A stretch of DNA of 47,282 nt from Candidatus Levybacteria bacterium RIFCSPLOWO2_01_FULL_38_21 (lineage in GTDB: Bacteria > Patescibacteriota > Microgenomatia > Levybacterales > UBA12049), in the NCBI GenBank assembly GCA_001782475.1, contig MFOT01000002.1:1-47282 (forward strand), written 5' to 3'. The notes beneath the pieces are model-generated. The model saw only the letters and a list, made by a program, of their open reading frames with translations. It was not told the origin of the DNA and did not search any database. The translations under genes and the position numbers were made by a program. Positions 1 through 9,740 of this stretch are shown here, piece by piece (the first letter of the stretch is position 1; each line of letters opens with the position of its first letter).

Positions 1-70
1 TGTCTAAAATATTATGCTAAAAAATATTAATTGCTTGGCTTTAGCTTTAAGAAATGGTAAAATTGAGCGT

Positions 71-1006
71 ATGCTTTGTATTGTTGTTCCCGTATTTAAT
101 GAAGAAGAAAGCTTAGGTGTTTTTTACAAAGAGCTTATCCTGCAGGTATCAAAACTCAAAGTTGATTTTGAAGCTATCTTTGTTGATGATGGGTCAACCG
201 ATGGATCACTTAGTATTTTGAAAAAGTTTGAGGAAGAGAATAAAAACATCAGAATTTTCTCTTTTCGAAAGCACAGGGGAAAAGCAGAAGCTCTAACGCT
301 TGGGTTTACAAAAGCCATAGGCGAATATATTCTGACCATAGATGCTGATCTTCAGGATAGACCCGATCAAATACAAAAGTTAATCAGTAGATCTAAAGAA
401 GGCTGGGATTTAGTTTCGGGATGGAGAAAAAATAGAAAAGACTCCTTCGCTAAGAATATATCATCGAAAATCTTTAACTTCGTATCAAGTTTCTTTTGGG
501 GTTTAAAGGTAAATGACCTAAACTGCGGGCTAAAGCTTTATAGAGCAGAAGCTGCAAGGTCACTAAATTTATACGGAGGGGCGCACCGATTTATTCCTCT
601 TATTCTTTATCAGGAAGGATTTTCCGTCGCAGAGGTGCCTGTGGTTCATGATAAAAGAAAGTTTGGTAAATCAAAGTATGGTTTTGCAAAAGTGTTTACC
701 GAAATTCCGGACATGTTTACAATGTTATTTCTTTCAAGATACAGCAAAAGACCTCTTCATTTTTTTGCTCTCGTAGGAGGGTTAATATTTTTGATAGGAG
801 TAGGAATACTTGCTTATCTTACGCTTCTGCGGATTGAAGGCTATTCTATTGGAAGACGCCCTCTTTTGTTTCTCGGAATGCTTCTTGTAATAAGCGGACT
901 ACAGGTTCTTTTTACCGGCCTTCTTGCAGATCTTTTTATAAGTAAATCAAATGAAAATGACAATGAGGAAATTATTCTGAAATACAAAAGCGATAAAGAT
1001 AAATGA
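71..1006 (+). CDS. GT2 family glycosyltransferase (DPM1/GtrB-like) with C-terminal TM helices
   Basis: VVPVFNEEESLGVFYKEL, FVDDGSTDGS and DADLQDRPDQI motifs plus two C-terminal hydrophobic helices; start moved to internal ATG before LCIVVPVFNEE. Confidence 0.9.
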   Translation: MLCIVVPVFNEEESLGVFYKELILQVSKLKVDFEAIFVDDGSTDGSLSILKKFEEENKNIRIFSFRKHRGKAEALTLGFTKAIGEYILTIDADLQDRPDQIQKLISRSKEGWDLVSGWRKNRKDSFAKNISSKIFNFVSSFFWGLKVNDLNCGLKLYRAEAARSLNLYGGAHRFIPLILYQEGFSVAEVPVVHDKRKFGKSKYGFAKVFTEIPDMFTMLFLSRYSKRPLHFFALVGGLIFLIGVGILAYLTLLRIEGYSIGRRPLLFLGMLLVISGLQVLFTGLLADLFISKSNENDNEEIILKYKSDKDK

Positions 1007-1230
1007 AACCACAAGATATTATTTTTTTTATTATCCTCCTTCTCCTGCTAATTAAAAGAGATTCAAAATTAGCAGCAGGAGCAGGAATTATTTCGCTGAT
1101 TTTAGCCATCCCGCTTTTTTCTTTTTGGATTTTTTTTACAGCAGAGCGTTTCACTTGGTACGCCGCCGCCTTTTTTCTCCTGACAATCCTTTTCCAGCTA
1201 TTTAACATAAGGAAAAATGGGGAAAAATAA
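1003..1230 (+). CDS. small membrane protein
   Basis: 75 aa, two hydrophobic segments; overlaps the genes on both sides by a few nt as in an operon. Confidence 0.55.
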   Translation: MKPQDIIFFIILLLLLIKRDSKLAAGAGIISLILAIPLFSFWIFFTAERFTWYAAAFFLLTILFQLFNIRKNGEK

Positions 1231-1864
1231 TAAAAAAAAGATTGAAGTGCGAGCAACTACTCTTAATATTGCGATTATTCCTCCAGATGAAATATCAACC
1301 CAGGCAATCGCGATGAGTAAAAAAATACAAAGCGAGATAGGCTCAAGATTCACTCTTGGGTTAGATACTTTGATTCCACATGTAACCGTGTATCAAGCGC
1401 AATACCCAGACAAAAATATAGATAGATTGAGAAATATAGTAAGAGAGCTATCTTTAGAACAAGGATCATTCGAAGTAAGACTTGATACCATAACTGTATC
1501 TTATGGAACTTTTCTATTTTGGAATTGTGAAAAAAATAGTATTTTACAAAATCTTCATCAAAGAACAGTTGAGTTGGCAAATCCTTTGAGAGAGGGTTTA
1601 ATTCCATCTCAGCTTGCTGATATAACAAATTTATCCCCGGGAGACGAATACGATATCAACAATTTCGGAGCTTTACTTATTGGACCAAGATATCAACCTC
1701 ATGTAACAATTACAAGACTTAAGAAAGAAGAAGATGCAGAAAAAGTCATTGAAAATTTTGGGAAGTTCAAAAAATCTTCTTTCAGTGCAAAGGGATTGAT
1801 TTTGGGTTATTTGGGGAAAGATGGGACAGTAATTGGAATACTCAATCGGTACAATTTTAAATAG
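1217..1864 (+). CDS. 2H phosphoesterase / LigT-like protein
   Basis: two HxT motifs (PHVTVYQ and PHVTITRL) about 120 aa apart, the 2H superfamily signature. Confidence 0.6.
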   Translation: MGKNNKKKIEVRATTLNIAIIPPDEISTQAIAMSKKIQSEIGSRFTLGLDTLIPHVTVYQAQYPDKNIDRLRNIVRELSLEQGSFEVRLDTITVSYGTFLFWNCEKNSILQNLHQRTVELANPLREGLIPSQLADITNLSPGDEYDINNFGALLIGPRYQPHVTITRLKKEEDAEKVIENFGKFKKSSFSAKGLILGYLGKDGTVIGILNRYNFK

Positions 1865-1883
1865 ATATAGTACAATTGAAATT

Positions 1884-2423
1884 ATGAAGATTGGGGTTGA
1901 CGTTAGTCAAATCGCTTATGAGAAAACTGGAGTAAGTGATTACCTTAAGAACTTAGTCCAAACCTTAATTAAGATTGATAAAGATAACGAATATGTGCTT
2001 TTCTTCTCAAGTTTGAGAAAAAATTTTCAATTTTCAATTTTCAATTTTCAATCAAATTCTAATGTAACAATAAAGACATTCAAACTTCCCCCAGCGCTTC
2101 TTGATTTTCTTTGGAATAAGTTACATGTTTTTCCAATTGAGTGGTTTATTGGAGATGTGGATATATTTATTACATCTGATTGGACAGAGCCCCCTACAAA
2201 GAAGGCGAAAAAAGCTACAATTTTGTACGATTTGATAATTTACAAATATCCTCAAGAAACGGACAAAAAAATTATTCAGACGCAGAGGCAAAAGTTAGGA
2301 TGGATAAAAAAAGAGTCCGATTTGATTTTTTGTATTTCCAAATCAACAAAGAAAGATGCCGTGGACATTTTGGGCTTGGATCCCAACAAAATAAAAGTCT
2401 TATATCCTGGGGTGTCAAGCTAA
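1884..2423 (+). pseudogene. truncated GT4 glycosyltransferase (N-terminal domain only)
   Basis: MKIGVDVSQIAYEKTGVSDYLKNL... to KIKVLYPGVSS*; stops at the interdomain linker inside a REP-like repeat; no C-terminal Rossmann domain follows. Confidence 0.75.
2024..2051 (+). repeat. heptad tandem array TTTTCAA x4, coding
   Basis: ttttcaa ttttcaa ttttcaa ttttcaa read directly. Confidence 0.9.
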
Positions 2424-2457
2424 ATCCACCCCCGGGGTGTCTTAGTGTCTTAGATAT
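2402..2457 (+). repeat. REP-like element copy 1
   Basis: atatcctggggtgtcaagctaaatccacccccggggtgtcttagtgtcttagata; matches copies flanking the RAYT gene. Confidence 0.8.
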
Positions 2458-2490
2458 TAGATAATGGGTTTATCAAAAATTCAAAAAGTT

Positions 2491-2525
2491 ATACTTAATA
2501 CTTAACTCTTTATACTTAATACTAT
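2491..2525 (+). repeat. heptad tandem array ATACTTA-type x5 running into a start codon
   Basis: atactta atactta actcttt atactta atactat(g). Confidence 0.85.
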
Positions 2526-3687
2526 GGTTATTGGAATAAATGGATACGAGGCAGTTGTGCCTAGATTTGGCTACAACAAAAATGGTTTGCCAAATAGAGT
2601 TGGTAGCGGACAATACTGTTTTGAGCTTCTTTTAGGCTTTCATAAGATAGACAAAAAAAACGAATATGTCATTTATCTTCCGAAAAGTCCGACACTTGAT
2701 CTTCCCAAAGAGACAAAAAATTGGCATTATGAAGTTATTAAGGGTCGGACCCTTTGGACCCTGATGTCGCTTTCTAAGATGCTTTTTTTAAAAAAAGAAA
2801 AACTTGATGTTTTTTTCTCCCCAACACATTATCTTCCTCTTTATACCCCTTGTCCCTCTGTAATATCAATTCTTGATGTGTCATATCTTCATTTCCCCAG
2901 TTTATTTAAAAAAAAAGATCTATATCAGTTAAAGCTTTGGGGTAAATTCTCAATAGGCAAGGCAAAAAAGATAATCACGATAAGTAAGTCGAGCAAGAAT
3001 GATATAATCAAAGAGTACGGGGTTTCGGAGAAGAAAGTGGCGGTAGTATATCCGGGGATCAAACAAGTATCAAGCCTGCCTGCCGGCAAGGTAGGTATTA
3101 AGTATCAAGCATTAAGTATGGGCGATTTGAAAAAAAAGTTCGGCATAGACAAGGAATTTATATTGTTCGTCGGGACTCTTCAGCCTCGGAAGAATCTTGA
3201 AAGATTAATAGAAGCGTTTTGCCTTCTTAAAAAGAAAGATTTACAACTGATTGTAATAGGTAAAAGGGGCTGGATGTATGAGGCAATTTTGGAAGCTCCT
3301 AAAAAGTATAGAGTAGAAGATAAAGTTCTGTTTCTGGAAAATGTTACAGATGAGGAATTGCCGGTTTTTTATCAGAATGCGCTTTGTTTTGTTCTCCCAA
3401 GTCTTTATGAGGGCTTCGGATTGCCGGTTTTGGAGGCCATGAGATACGGCTGTCCGGTTATAACAAGCAATGCTTCTTCTCTTCCCGAAGCCGGGGGAGA
3501 TGCGGCTTTGTATTTTGATCCGGAGAGTGTCGAGGATATTGTGGAAAAGATCGAGAAAGTAATTTCTTCAGAAGAATTAAGAGAAGAAATGATTAAAAAA
3601 GGACACCAGCAGATTAAGAAATTTTCTTGGGAAAAAACCGCAAGAGAGACGCTTAAAGTACTTCAGGAACTCGGAGGTAAATCATGA
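2524..3687 (+). CDS. GT4 family glycosyltransferase
   Basis: GTLQPRKNLERLIEAF, LPSLYEGFGLPVLEAM and SSLPEAGGDAALYFDP motifs. Confidence 0.93.
   Translation: MVIGINGYEAVVPRFGYNKNGLPNRVGSGQYCFELLLGFHKIDKKNEYVIYLPKSPTLDLPKETKNWHYEVIKGRTLWTLMSLSKMLFLKKEKLDVFFSPTHYLPLYTPCPSVISILDVSYLHFPSLFKKKDLYQLKLWGKFSIGKAKKIITISKSSKNDIIKEYGVSEKKVAVVYPGIKQVSSLPAGKVGIKYQALSMGDLKKKFGIDKEFILFVGTLQPRKNLERLIEAFCLLKKKDLQLIVIGKRGWMYEAILEAPKKYRVEDKVLFLENVTDEELPVFYQNALCFVLPSLYEGFGLPVLEAMRYGCPVITSNASSLPEAGGDAALYFDPESVEDIVEKIEKVISSEELREEMIKKGHQQIKKFSWEKTARETLKVLQELGGKS
3068..3116 (+). repeat. heptad array (TATCAAG-type) interrupted by a 21-nt imperfect palindrome
   Basis: tatcaag[cctgcctgccggcaaggtagg]tattaag tatcaag cattaag; in frame in the GT4 linker. 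Confidence 0.8.
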
Positions 3688-4235
3688 TAAGAAAAATAAT
3701 TGGAAGACTTTATGCAATGCTGACAGAATTTGTGAATTTTATTTTAAAGATTGTCGGATTTATTCCATCCCATCACATAAGAAGATTTTTCTATAGAATT
3801 TCAGGTATAAAGATAGGCAAGGGTTCAACAATTCATACGGGCGCATGCTTTTATGACCCCAAAAATATCGTAATAGGGCAGGATACTATAATTGGAGAAG
3901 GCGCAGTTTTAGACGGCAGAGACAAGCTTGTTATAGGAGATCATGTAGATATAGCATCAGAGGTTATGATTTATAACGCAGAACACGATGTCCAAAGTCC
4001 AGACTTTCACGCAATATCCTATCCAGTTTTTATAGAAGATTATGTTTTTATAGGACCTCGGGCAATCATTCTCCCTGGTATTAGGATAAAAAAAGGGGCA
4101 GTTGTTGGAGCTGGCGCTGTTGTTACGAAAAATGTTGAAGAATTTACAATTGTTGGAGGAGTTCCTGCAAAGCTAATTAAGGAGAGAACAAGAAATATTC
4201 ATTATAGACTTGGAAGAGCTGCATGGTTTCGATAG
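3684..4235 (+). CDS. hexapeptide (left-handed beta-helix) acyltransferase, WcaF/maltose O-acetyltransferase-like
   Basis: IGKGSTIHTGACF, IGQDTIIGEGAVLDGR and IGPRAIILPGIRIKKGAVVGAGAVVTKNV. Confidence 0.88.
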   Translation: MIRKIIGRLYAMLTEFVNFILKIVGFIPSHHIRRFFYRISGIKIGKGSTIHTGACFYDPKNIVIGQDTIIGEGAVLDGRDKLVIGDHVDIASEVMIYNAEHDVQSPDFHAISYPVFIEDYVFIGPRAIILPGIRIKKGAVVGAGAVVTKNVEEFTIVGGVPAKLIKERTRNIHYRLGRAAWFR

Positions 4236-4237
4236 TT

Positions 4238-5101
4238 ATGCCAAAAATTTCTTTTGTTATCCTCACCTATAATTCCGAGATCTATATAGAGAAATTAATT
4301 AATAGTCTTTCCACATTTTTTAAAGAGGATATACAAAAAAATAAAATAGAGATAATTGTTGTAGATAATAATTCAGAAGATCAAACGGTTGTTTTGGTAA
4401 AAAAATTTGTAAATGTCAAATTAATAGAAAATAAAGATAATGTCGGTTTTTCAAAGGGTGTAAACTTAGGGGTATCGAAAGCTCTTTCTGAATATATAGT
4501 CATAATTAATCCTGATACAGAGTTTAGGAGAGGAGACATTTTTGATGTTATTGAGATGTTTGAGAAAGATAGGAAACTTGGGGTTATTGGAGGAAGAATA
4601 ATAAATAAAAACGGAAACAATGAAAAATCTGCAGGCCGATTTTTAAAAATCTTCGAAGTCTTTTTGATGTCTTTGGGACTTGATGAACTTCTTGGGGTGA
4701 GAAATTCCCCAAAGACTTTAAAAGAAGTAGATTTTGTTAGCGGAGGATTTATGATAGTTAAAAAAGATTTATTTGAAAAGCTTTCGGGATTTGATGAAAA
4801 TTTATTTATGTATATAGAGGATATGGAATTCTGCTTCAGAGTAAAAAAAGAAGGCTATAGGGTAATGTTTGACCCTAGGATTAGCATCTTTCACAAGAGT
4901 CACGGCAGTTCAAATAGGGGGTTTGCAATAAAAAATATTTTTAAGGGTCTTTTATATTTTCAGAAGAAACACGGGACTCTTCCCTCCTACTTTATGGTAA
5001 AATCAATGCTTATACTTAAAGCATGTCTTCTTGTAATGACTGGAAGAATAATAAATAATAAATATTTAATCGATACTTATTCGCAAGCTCTAAAAACATG
5101 A
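4238..5101 (+). CDS. GT2 family glycosyltransferase (rhamnosyltransferase-like)
   Basis: SFVILTYNSEIYIEKLINSL, VVDNNSEDQT, NPDTEF and DENLFMYIEDMEFCFR. Confidence 0.9.
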   Translation: MPKISFVILTYNSEIYIEKLINSLSTFFKEDIQKNKIEIIVVDNNSEDQTVVLVKKFVNVKLIENKDNVGFSKGVNLGVSKALSEYIVIINPDTEFRRGDIFDVIEMFEKDRKLGVIGGRIINKNGNNEKSAGRFLKIFEVFLMSLGLDELLGVRNSPKTLKEVDFVSGGFMIVKKDLFEKLSGFDENLFMYIEDMEFCFRVKKEGYRVMFDPRISIFHKSHGSSNRGFAIKNIFKGLLYFQKKHGTLPSYFMVKSMLILKACLLVMTGRIINNKYLIDTYSQALKT

Positions 5102-8100
5102 AAAAATTATTCTTGTGGGGATGGAAAAATATCTTATTTTTGTCTACCTTGGTTCTATTGATGTTTATTCCTCTGTACCCCAAGTTACCCCTTTTAGATG
5201 TAAAAAATACATGGGTTTATATTAGAGTCGAAGATTTCGTGGTCCTATTTGTTCTTGTCTTATGGCTGTTTCTTTTTTTTAAAAAAAGGGTGAGTATCAA
5301 AACACCTCTTACTTTGCCTATTATGATCTATTGGCTAATTGGCGCTTTAGCCACCATCCATGGAGTTCTTTTGATTTTTCCGCAAACCTCTAATGTTTTT
5401 CCCAACGTAGCATTCTTAAGCTTCCTGCGTCATGTGGAGTACATAAGCCTGTTTTTTGTAGCTTACTGTGCAATGAGAGAGAAAAAATTTCTCAATGTAA
5501 TTATCGGTATTTTAGTCTTTACGCTTCTTCTTGTTGTAGGGTATGGAATCGGACAAAAATACTTAGGTTTTCCAGCCTATCTTACAATGAATGAGGAGTT
5601 TGCAAAAGGAATTCCGATAAGGCTCTCGCAGCTATCCAGAGTTCCTTCGACATTTGCCGGACATTATGATCTGGCTGCTTATCTTGTTTTAATTATTCCT
5701 ATTTTAGTAAGTCTTGTTTTTGGATTTAGAAACTGGCTGGTAAAAATTTTTATATTAGCTGCAGTTGTTTTAGGGTTTGGACTTCTTTTTACAACAGTGT
5801 CCAGAGTGTCCTTTTTTGTTTTATTAATAGCTCTTTTTATAGTTCTTTTTTTCCAGAATAAAAAACTTGTTATTTTCCTCCTTCCCCCCATAGGAATACT
5901 TATGTTTCTTTTTGTGAGTCTTCAGCCTGCATTGCTCTCACGTTTTGGGGACACGATTAAAGAGGTTAATGTTTTGGTTGATGCAAAAACAGGGGAACCA
6001 ATAGGAAATGTTAAATTTATCCCGTCCCGAAAATTTGAGAATAAAATTATCATACAAAAGAAAGTTTCAGATAATGCACAGCTTGATACTTCTTTAACAC
6101 CGAAAGAAGAAATTCAAAAGGCTTCTCCATCTTCATTATTATCTTTGAGTGATCTTCCGCAGGAAGTGCCTCTTGTTGTTGCACCCAACCTATCGACAGG
6201 GGAAAATTTGCCGCAGGGAACAGGATATATAAACCTTCCTCTATCTCCTATTACAAAGAAATTAAGATATTTCTTTTACGAGGCTTCTGCGGATTTGAAA
6301 TCTAGCACGTCTGCGGGGGTTTTTATCTTTCACGGAGACTTTATAATCAAAAAAGCTTCGGCATACGATCTTTCATTCACAACCAGATTCCAGGGTGAAT
6401 GGCCACGCGCTCAGGAGGCTTTCAAAAGAAATATTTTATTAGGTTCGGGTTATGGTTCGGTAAGTCTTGCTGTTGATAACAATTATTTCCGGATGCTAGG
6501 TGAAACAGGAGTTCTTGGTACTGCTTCCTTTTTCGCTATATTTTTAGCCTTGGGGATTTACATAAAGAGGGTATTGCCAAATGTTGACTCAAAAGTTGCA
6601 AAAAGTTTTATCTTAGGATTTGTGGCAGGTGTTATAGGAATTGCTCTTAACGCGACTCTTATTGATGTATTTGAAGCATCAAAGATTGCTTTTCTTTTAT
6701 GGATCTTAACAGGAGTAGTTCTTGGAATTCTCGTCTTATACCAGAGCGAAAAAATTGAACTTTATTCCGAACTTAAAAAAGCAGCAACATCCACATATGC
6801 TGTAATTCTCTATCTTTTTATAGCAGCTGTTTTTATATTTTCACCAATGCTTAACGATTTTTTTATCGGAGACGACTTTACTTGGCTTAGATGGGTAGCA
6901 GATTGTTCAGGATCTGTTAATAACAGCTGCTCTCCCTTTGCAACAATTGTTCGTTATTTTACGGAGGCTAACGGATTTTTCTATAGACCCGGGACAAAGA
7001 TATATTTTTTAATGATGTACTCGATATTTTGGTTTAACCAGATAGTTTATCATGCCGTATCGATTTTACTTCATTTTATTGTCGCGGGGCTCTTCTTTTT
7101 GGTGGCCCGGAAAATTTTACGGAGTCACCTTCTTGCTGTTTTAGCTGCCTTTTTATTTCTTCTGATAAGCGGATACTCTGAAGCTGTTTTTTGGATTTCC
7201 TCAACAGGATTTCTTTTTACCGCTGTATTTGCGCTTTCAAGTCTTCTCTTTTTTATTCTCTGGGAAGAAAAGAAAAAAATTCATTACTACTTTTTATCTT
7301 TGATAACTTTAACGCTTGGCTTACTCTTTCACGAACAGGGCGTAATCATTCCCCTTCTTCTTATTTTATATAAATATACAAAAGATGAGTCAGTATCGCT
7401 TCGCAAGTTATTCAGTAAATTTCATTACCTATTTTTATTCGTTCCTGTAGGGATTTATTTGGTTGCCCGTTATAGTGCTCAAAGCCATTGGTTTTCGGGT
7501 GATTACAGCTATAACCTACTAAAGTTTCCATTTAACATAGTAGGTAACATTCTGGGTTACATTTTTATTACGGTTTTTGGTCCCATATCGTTGTCTTTCT
7601 ATGAAGTACTTCGCAATTTCCTAAAAGGTAATATTTTGATTGCCTTGCTCTTGACTATTGCAGTGGTTTTTATGACCGTTTTTGCTGTTAAGATTTTTAA
7701 AAGCTTTGAAAAAGAAGAAAGAAGAATTATTCTTTTTGGATTTTTATTCTTTGCAATATCCCTGATTCCATTTTTGGGACTTGGAAACATTACCTCAAGA
7801 TATAGTTATCTTGCATCCTTGGGATTAATCATAGTTTTTGTATTTTTTATAAAAAAATTATATGTATATTTACTAAGTTATGGAAAAGACATTGGTCTTG
7901 TCGCTATCACAACATTAATTGCAGTTTTTTTTCTTTTGCATATAATTCAGGTTCAGCAGATTCATCTTGATTGGAATGGGGCCGGGGAGAAAACCAGAAG
8001 ATTTATTATATCAATTGATGCTCTATATTCTGATTATTGGTCAAAGGAGGCTGTAGAACTTCACTTTGTAAATGTACCAATCAGATATGGAGAGGCATGG

Positions 8101-8295
8101 GTATTCCCTGTTGGCCTTCGGGATGCTCTTTGGTTTGCTTTTGAAAATAGAAATTTAAAGGTTTACATACACTCAAGTATTAAGGAAGCTTTAGATCAGG
8201 GAGGAACATCTGCCCTAAATCCGATATTTAAGTTTAACGACGACGGCAGTCTAGAGCCCGTATTTCGTCCTAAAAAATTTTCTGTAAATAAATGA
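5098..8295 (+). CDS. polytopic membrane protein: O-antigen ligase/Wzy-like N-half joined to a GT-C/PMT-like C-half
   Basis: 1065 aa; ligase-like loop WPRAQEAFKRNILLGSGYGSVSLAVDNNYFRMLGETG; C-half begins FFIGDDFTWLRWVAD with many TM helices. Confidence 0.75.
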   Translation: MKKLFLWGWKNILFLSTLVLLMFIPLYPKLPLLDVKNTWVYIRVEDFVVLFVLVLWLFLFFKKRVSIKTPLTLPIMIYWLIGALATIHGVLLIFPQTSNVFPNVAFLSFLRHVEYISLFFVAYCAMREKKFLNVIIGILVFTLLLVVGYGIGQKYLGFPAYLTMNEEFAKGIPIRLSQLSRVPSTFAGHYDLAAYLVLIIPILVSLVFGFRNWLVKIFILAAVVLGFGLLFTTVSRVSFFVLLIALFIVLFFQNKKLVIFLLPPIGILMFLFVSLQPALLSRFGDTIKEVNVLVDAKTGEPIGNVKFIPSRKFENKIIIQKKVSDNAQLDTSLTPKEEIQKASPSSLLSLSDLPQEVPLVVAPNLSTGENLPQGTGYINLPLSPITKKLRYFFYEASADLKSSTSAGVFIFHGDFIIKKASAYDLSFTTRFQGEWPRAQEAFKRNILLGSGYGSVSLAVDNNYFRMLGETGVLGTASFFAIFLALGIYIKRVLPNVDSKVAKSFILGFVAGVIGIALNATLIDVFEASKIAFLLWILTGVVLGILVLYQSEKIELYSELKKAATSTYAVILYLFIAAVFIFSPMLNDFFIGDDFTWLRWVADCSGSVNNSCSPFATIVRYFTEANGFFYRPGTKIYFLMMYSIFWFNQIVYHAVSILLHFIVAGLFFLVARKILRSHLLAVLAAFLFLLISGYSEAVFWISSTGFLFTAVFALSSLLFFILWEEKKKIHYYFLSLITLTLGLLFHEQGVIIPLLLILYKYTKDESVSLRKLFSKFHYLFLFVPVGIYLVARYSAQSHWFSGDYSYNLLKFPFNIVGNILGYIFITVFGPISLSFYEVLRNFLKGNILIALLLTIAVVFMTVFAVKIFKSFEKEERRIILFGFLFFAISLIPFLGLGNITSRYSYLASLGLIIVFVFFIKKLYVYLLSYGKDIGLVAITTLIAVFFLLHIIQVQQIHLDWNGAGEKTRRFIISIDALYSDYWSKEAVELHFVNVPIRYGEAWVFPVGLRDALWFAFENRNLKVYIHSSIKEALDQGGTSALNPIFKFNDDGSLEPVFRPKKFSVNK

Positions 8296-9740
8296 AAATT
8301 AAGAAAGAAATTGTTATTCTTTTTGTAATACTTCTTTTTGGATTTTTGGTAAGGCTTTATAAATTCCAAAGTCCTATCGCAGATTGGCATGCATGGAGGC
8401 AAGTCGATACTTCTTCGGTCTCAAAATTTTTTGTAAAAGATGGGTTTGACGTTCTTCATCCTAGGTTTAATGATCTCTCAAATGTTCCATCGGGAGTCCA
8501 TGAAAATCCGCAAGGTTATAGGTTTGTAGAGTTTCCCATTTATAATATTTTCCAAGCGTCATTATTTAAATTCATAGGAAAACTGACTATCGAACAGTGG
8601 GGAAGACTTGTAACGATTTTCTCATCGCTTTTGTCTTCCATTTTTTTGTATCTTATTGTCAAGAAGCATCTTAATGGTTTTGTAGGTCTTCTGAGTGCAT
8701 TTTTTTTCACTTTTATACCTTTTAATATTTACTTTGGAAGAACAGTATTGCCGGATTCATCTACAGTTGCCGCATTTTTAGGGGCTATATATTTTTTTGA
8801 CAAGTGGCTTGAAGGAAAAAGATTTACGATTTATGATTTACGATTTATGATTTCGCTTATTTTTACAGCCACATCTATTCTACTTAAACCCTTTGCGATA
8901 TTTTTTCTTCTTCCGATGATTTATCTTATTTATGAAAAGTATGGATTCAATTTTCTAAAAAATAAGAAACTTTGGGTTTTTGCAATTTTGTCAATCTTAC
9001 CCTTTGCCTTATGGAGAATTTGGATGCTTGCTTATCCTGGGGGAATTCCTCAGAGCGGATGGCTTCTAAACGGAAATAATATTAGATTTAAAGGAGCTTT
9101 TTTTCATTGGATTTTTGCGGAAAGACTTTCGAACTTGATATTAGGGTACTGGGGTCTTCCTCTTCTTATAACAGGTTTTCTCTTAAAGCTTCCTAAAAAA
9201 ACATATTTGTTTTTCTTTTCGTTTTTGATCTCCTCGATTTTGTATGTCACGACAATTGCAACAGGAAATGTTATGCATGATTATTATCAAATTCTTATTA
9301 TGCCAAGCATTGCGATATATCTTGCGCTCGGTGTATCTTTTCTCTGGAAAAACAAATCCAATACTTATAGACCAATCTCTCTTATCATTCTTTTTGTCAG
9401 TATAGTTTTTATGTTATCTTTTGGATGGTTTAATGTTCGTGCATTTTACAATATAGATCACCCGGAGCTTATAAGTGCCGGTAAAATAATAGATACTCTT
9501 ATTCCAAAAGATGCAAAAGTAGTTGTCCCTGGGGCAAATGGCGATACCACTGCTTTGTATTTTATGGATAGACGTGGGTGGTCAAGCTTTGAAAAGCCTC
9601 TCCCTAATCTTATTAAGATGGGAGCTTCCTATCTTGTAATTTTTGGCCCTAAACCTCAGGATTACGATTTTGGCAAGTCTTATAAACTAGTTTATTCATC
9701 GTCTGATTTTCTTCTTTTTAGTCTTACCGAAAAGCGATGA
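8292..9740 (+). CDS. GT-C family membrane glycosyltransferase (PMT/ArnT-like)
   Basis: multi-TM; WHAWRQVDTSSVSKFFV and FGRTVLPDSS. Confidence 0.75.
   Translation: MKIKKEIVILFVILLFGFLVRLYKFQSPIADWHAWRQVDTSSVSKFFVKDGFDVLHPRFNDLSNVPSGVHENPQGYRFVEFPIYNIFQASLFKFIGKLTIEQWGRLVTIFSSLLSSIFLYLIVKKHLNGFVGLLSAFFFTFIPFNIYFGRTVLPDSSTVAAFLGAIYFFDKWLEGKRFTIYDLRFMISLIFTATSILLKPFAIFFLLPMIYLIYEKYGFNFLKNKKLWVFAILSILPFALWRIWMLAYPGGIPQSGWLLNGNNIRFKGAFFHWIFAERLSNLILGYWGLPLLITGFLLKLPKKTYLFFFSFLISSILYVTTIATGNVMHDYYQILIMPSIAIYLALGVSFLWKNKSNTYRPISLIILFVSIVFMLSFGWFNVRAFYNIDHPELISAGKIIDTLIPKDAKVVVPGANGDTTALYFMDRRGWSSFEKPLPNLIKMGASYLVIFGPKPQDYDFGKSYKLVYSSSDFLLFSLTEKR
8821..8855 (+). repeat. heptad array GATTTAY x5, coding
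   Basis: gatttac gatttat gatttac gatttat gatttcg. Confidence 0.9.

Noticed and set aside
2180-2464. 94-aa alternate-frame ORF overlapping truncated GT4
   Set aside because: Out of frame with recognisable GT4 sequence; no motif
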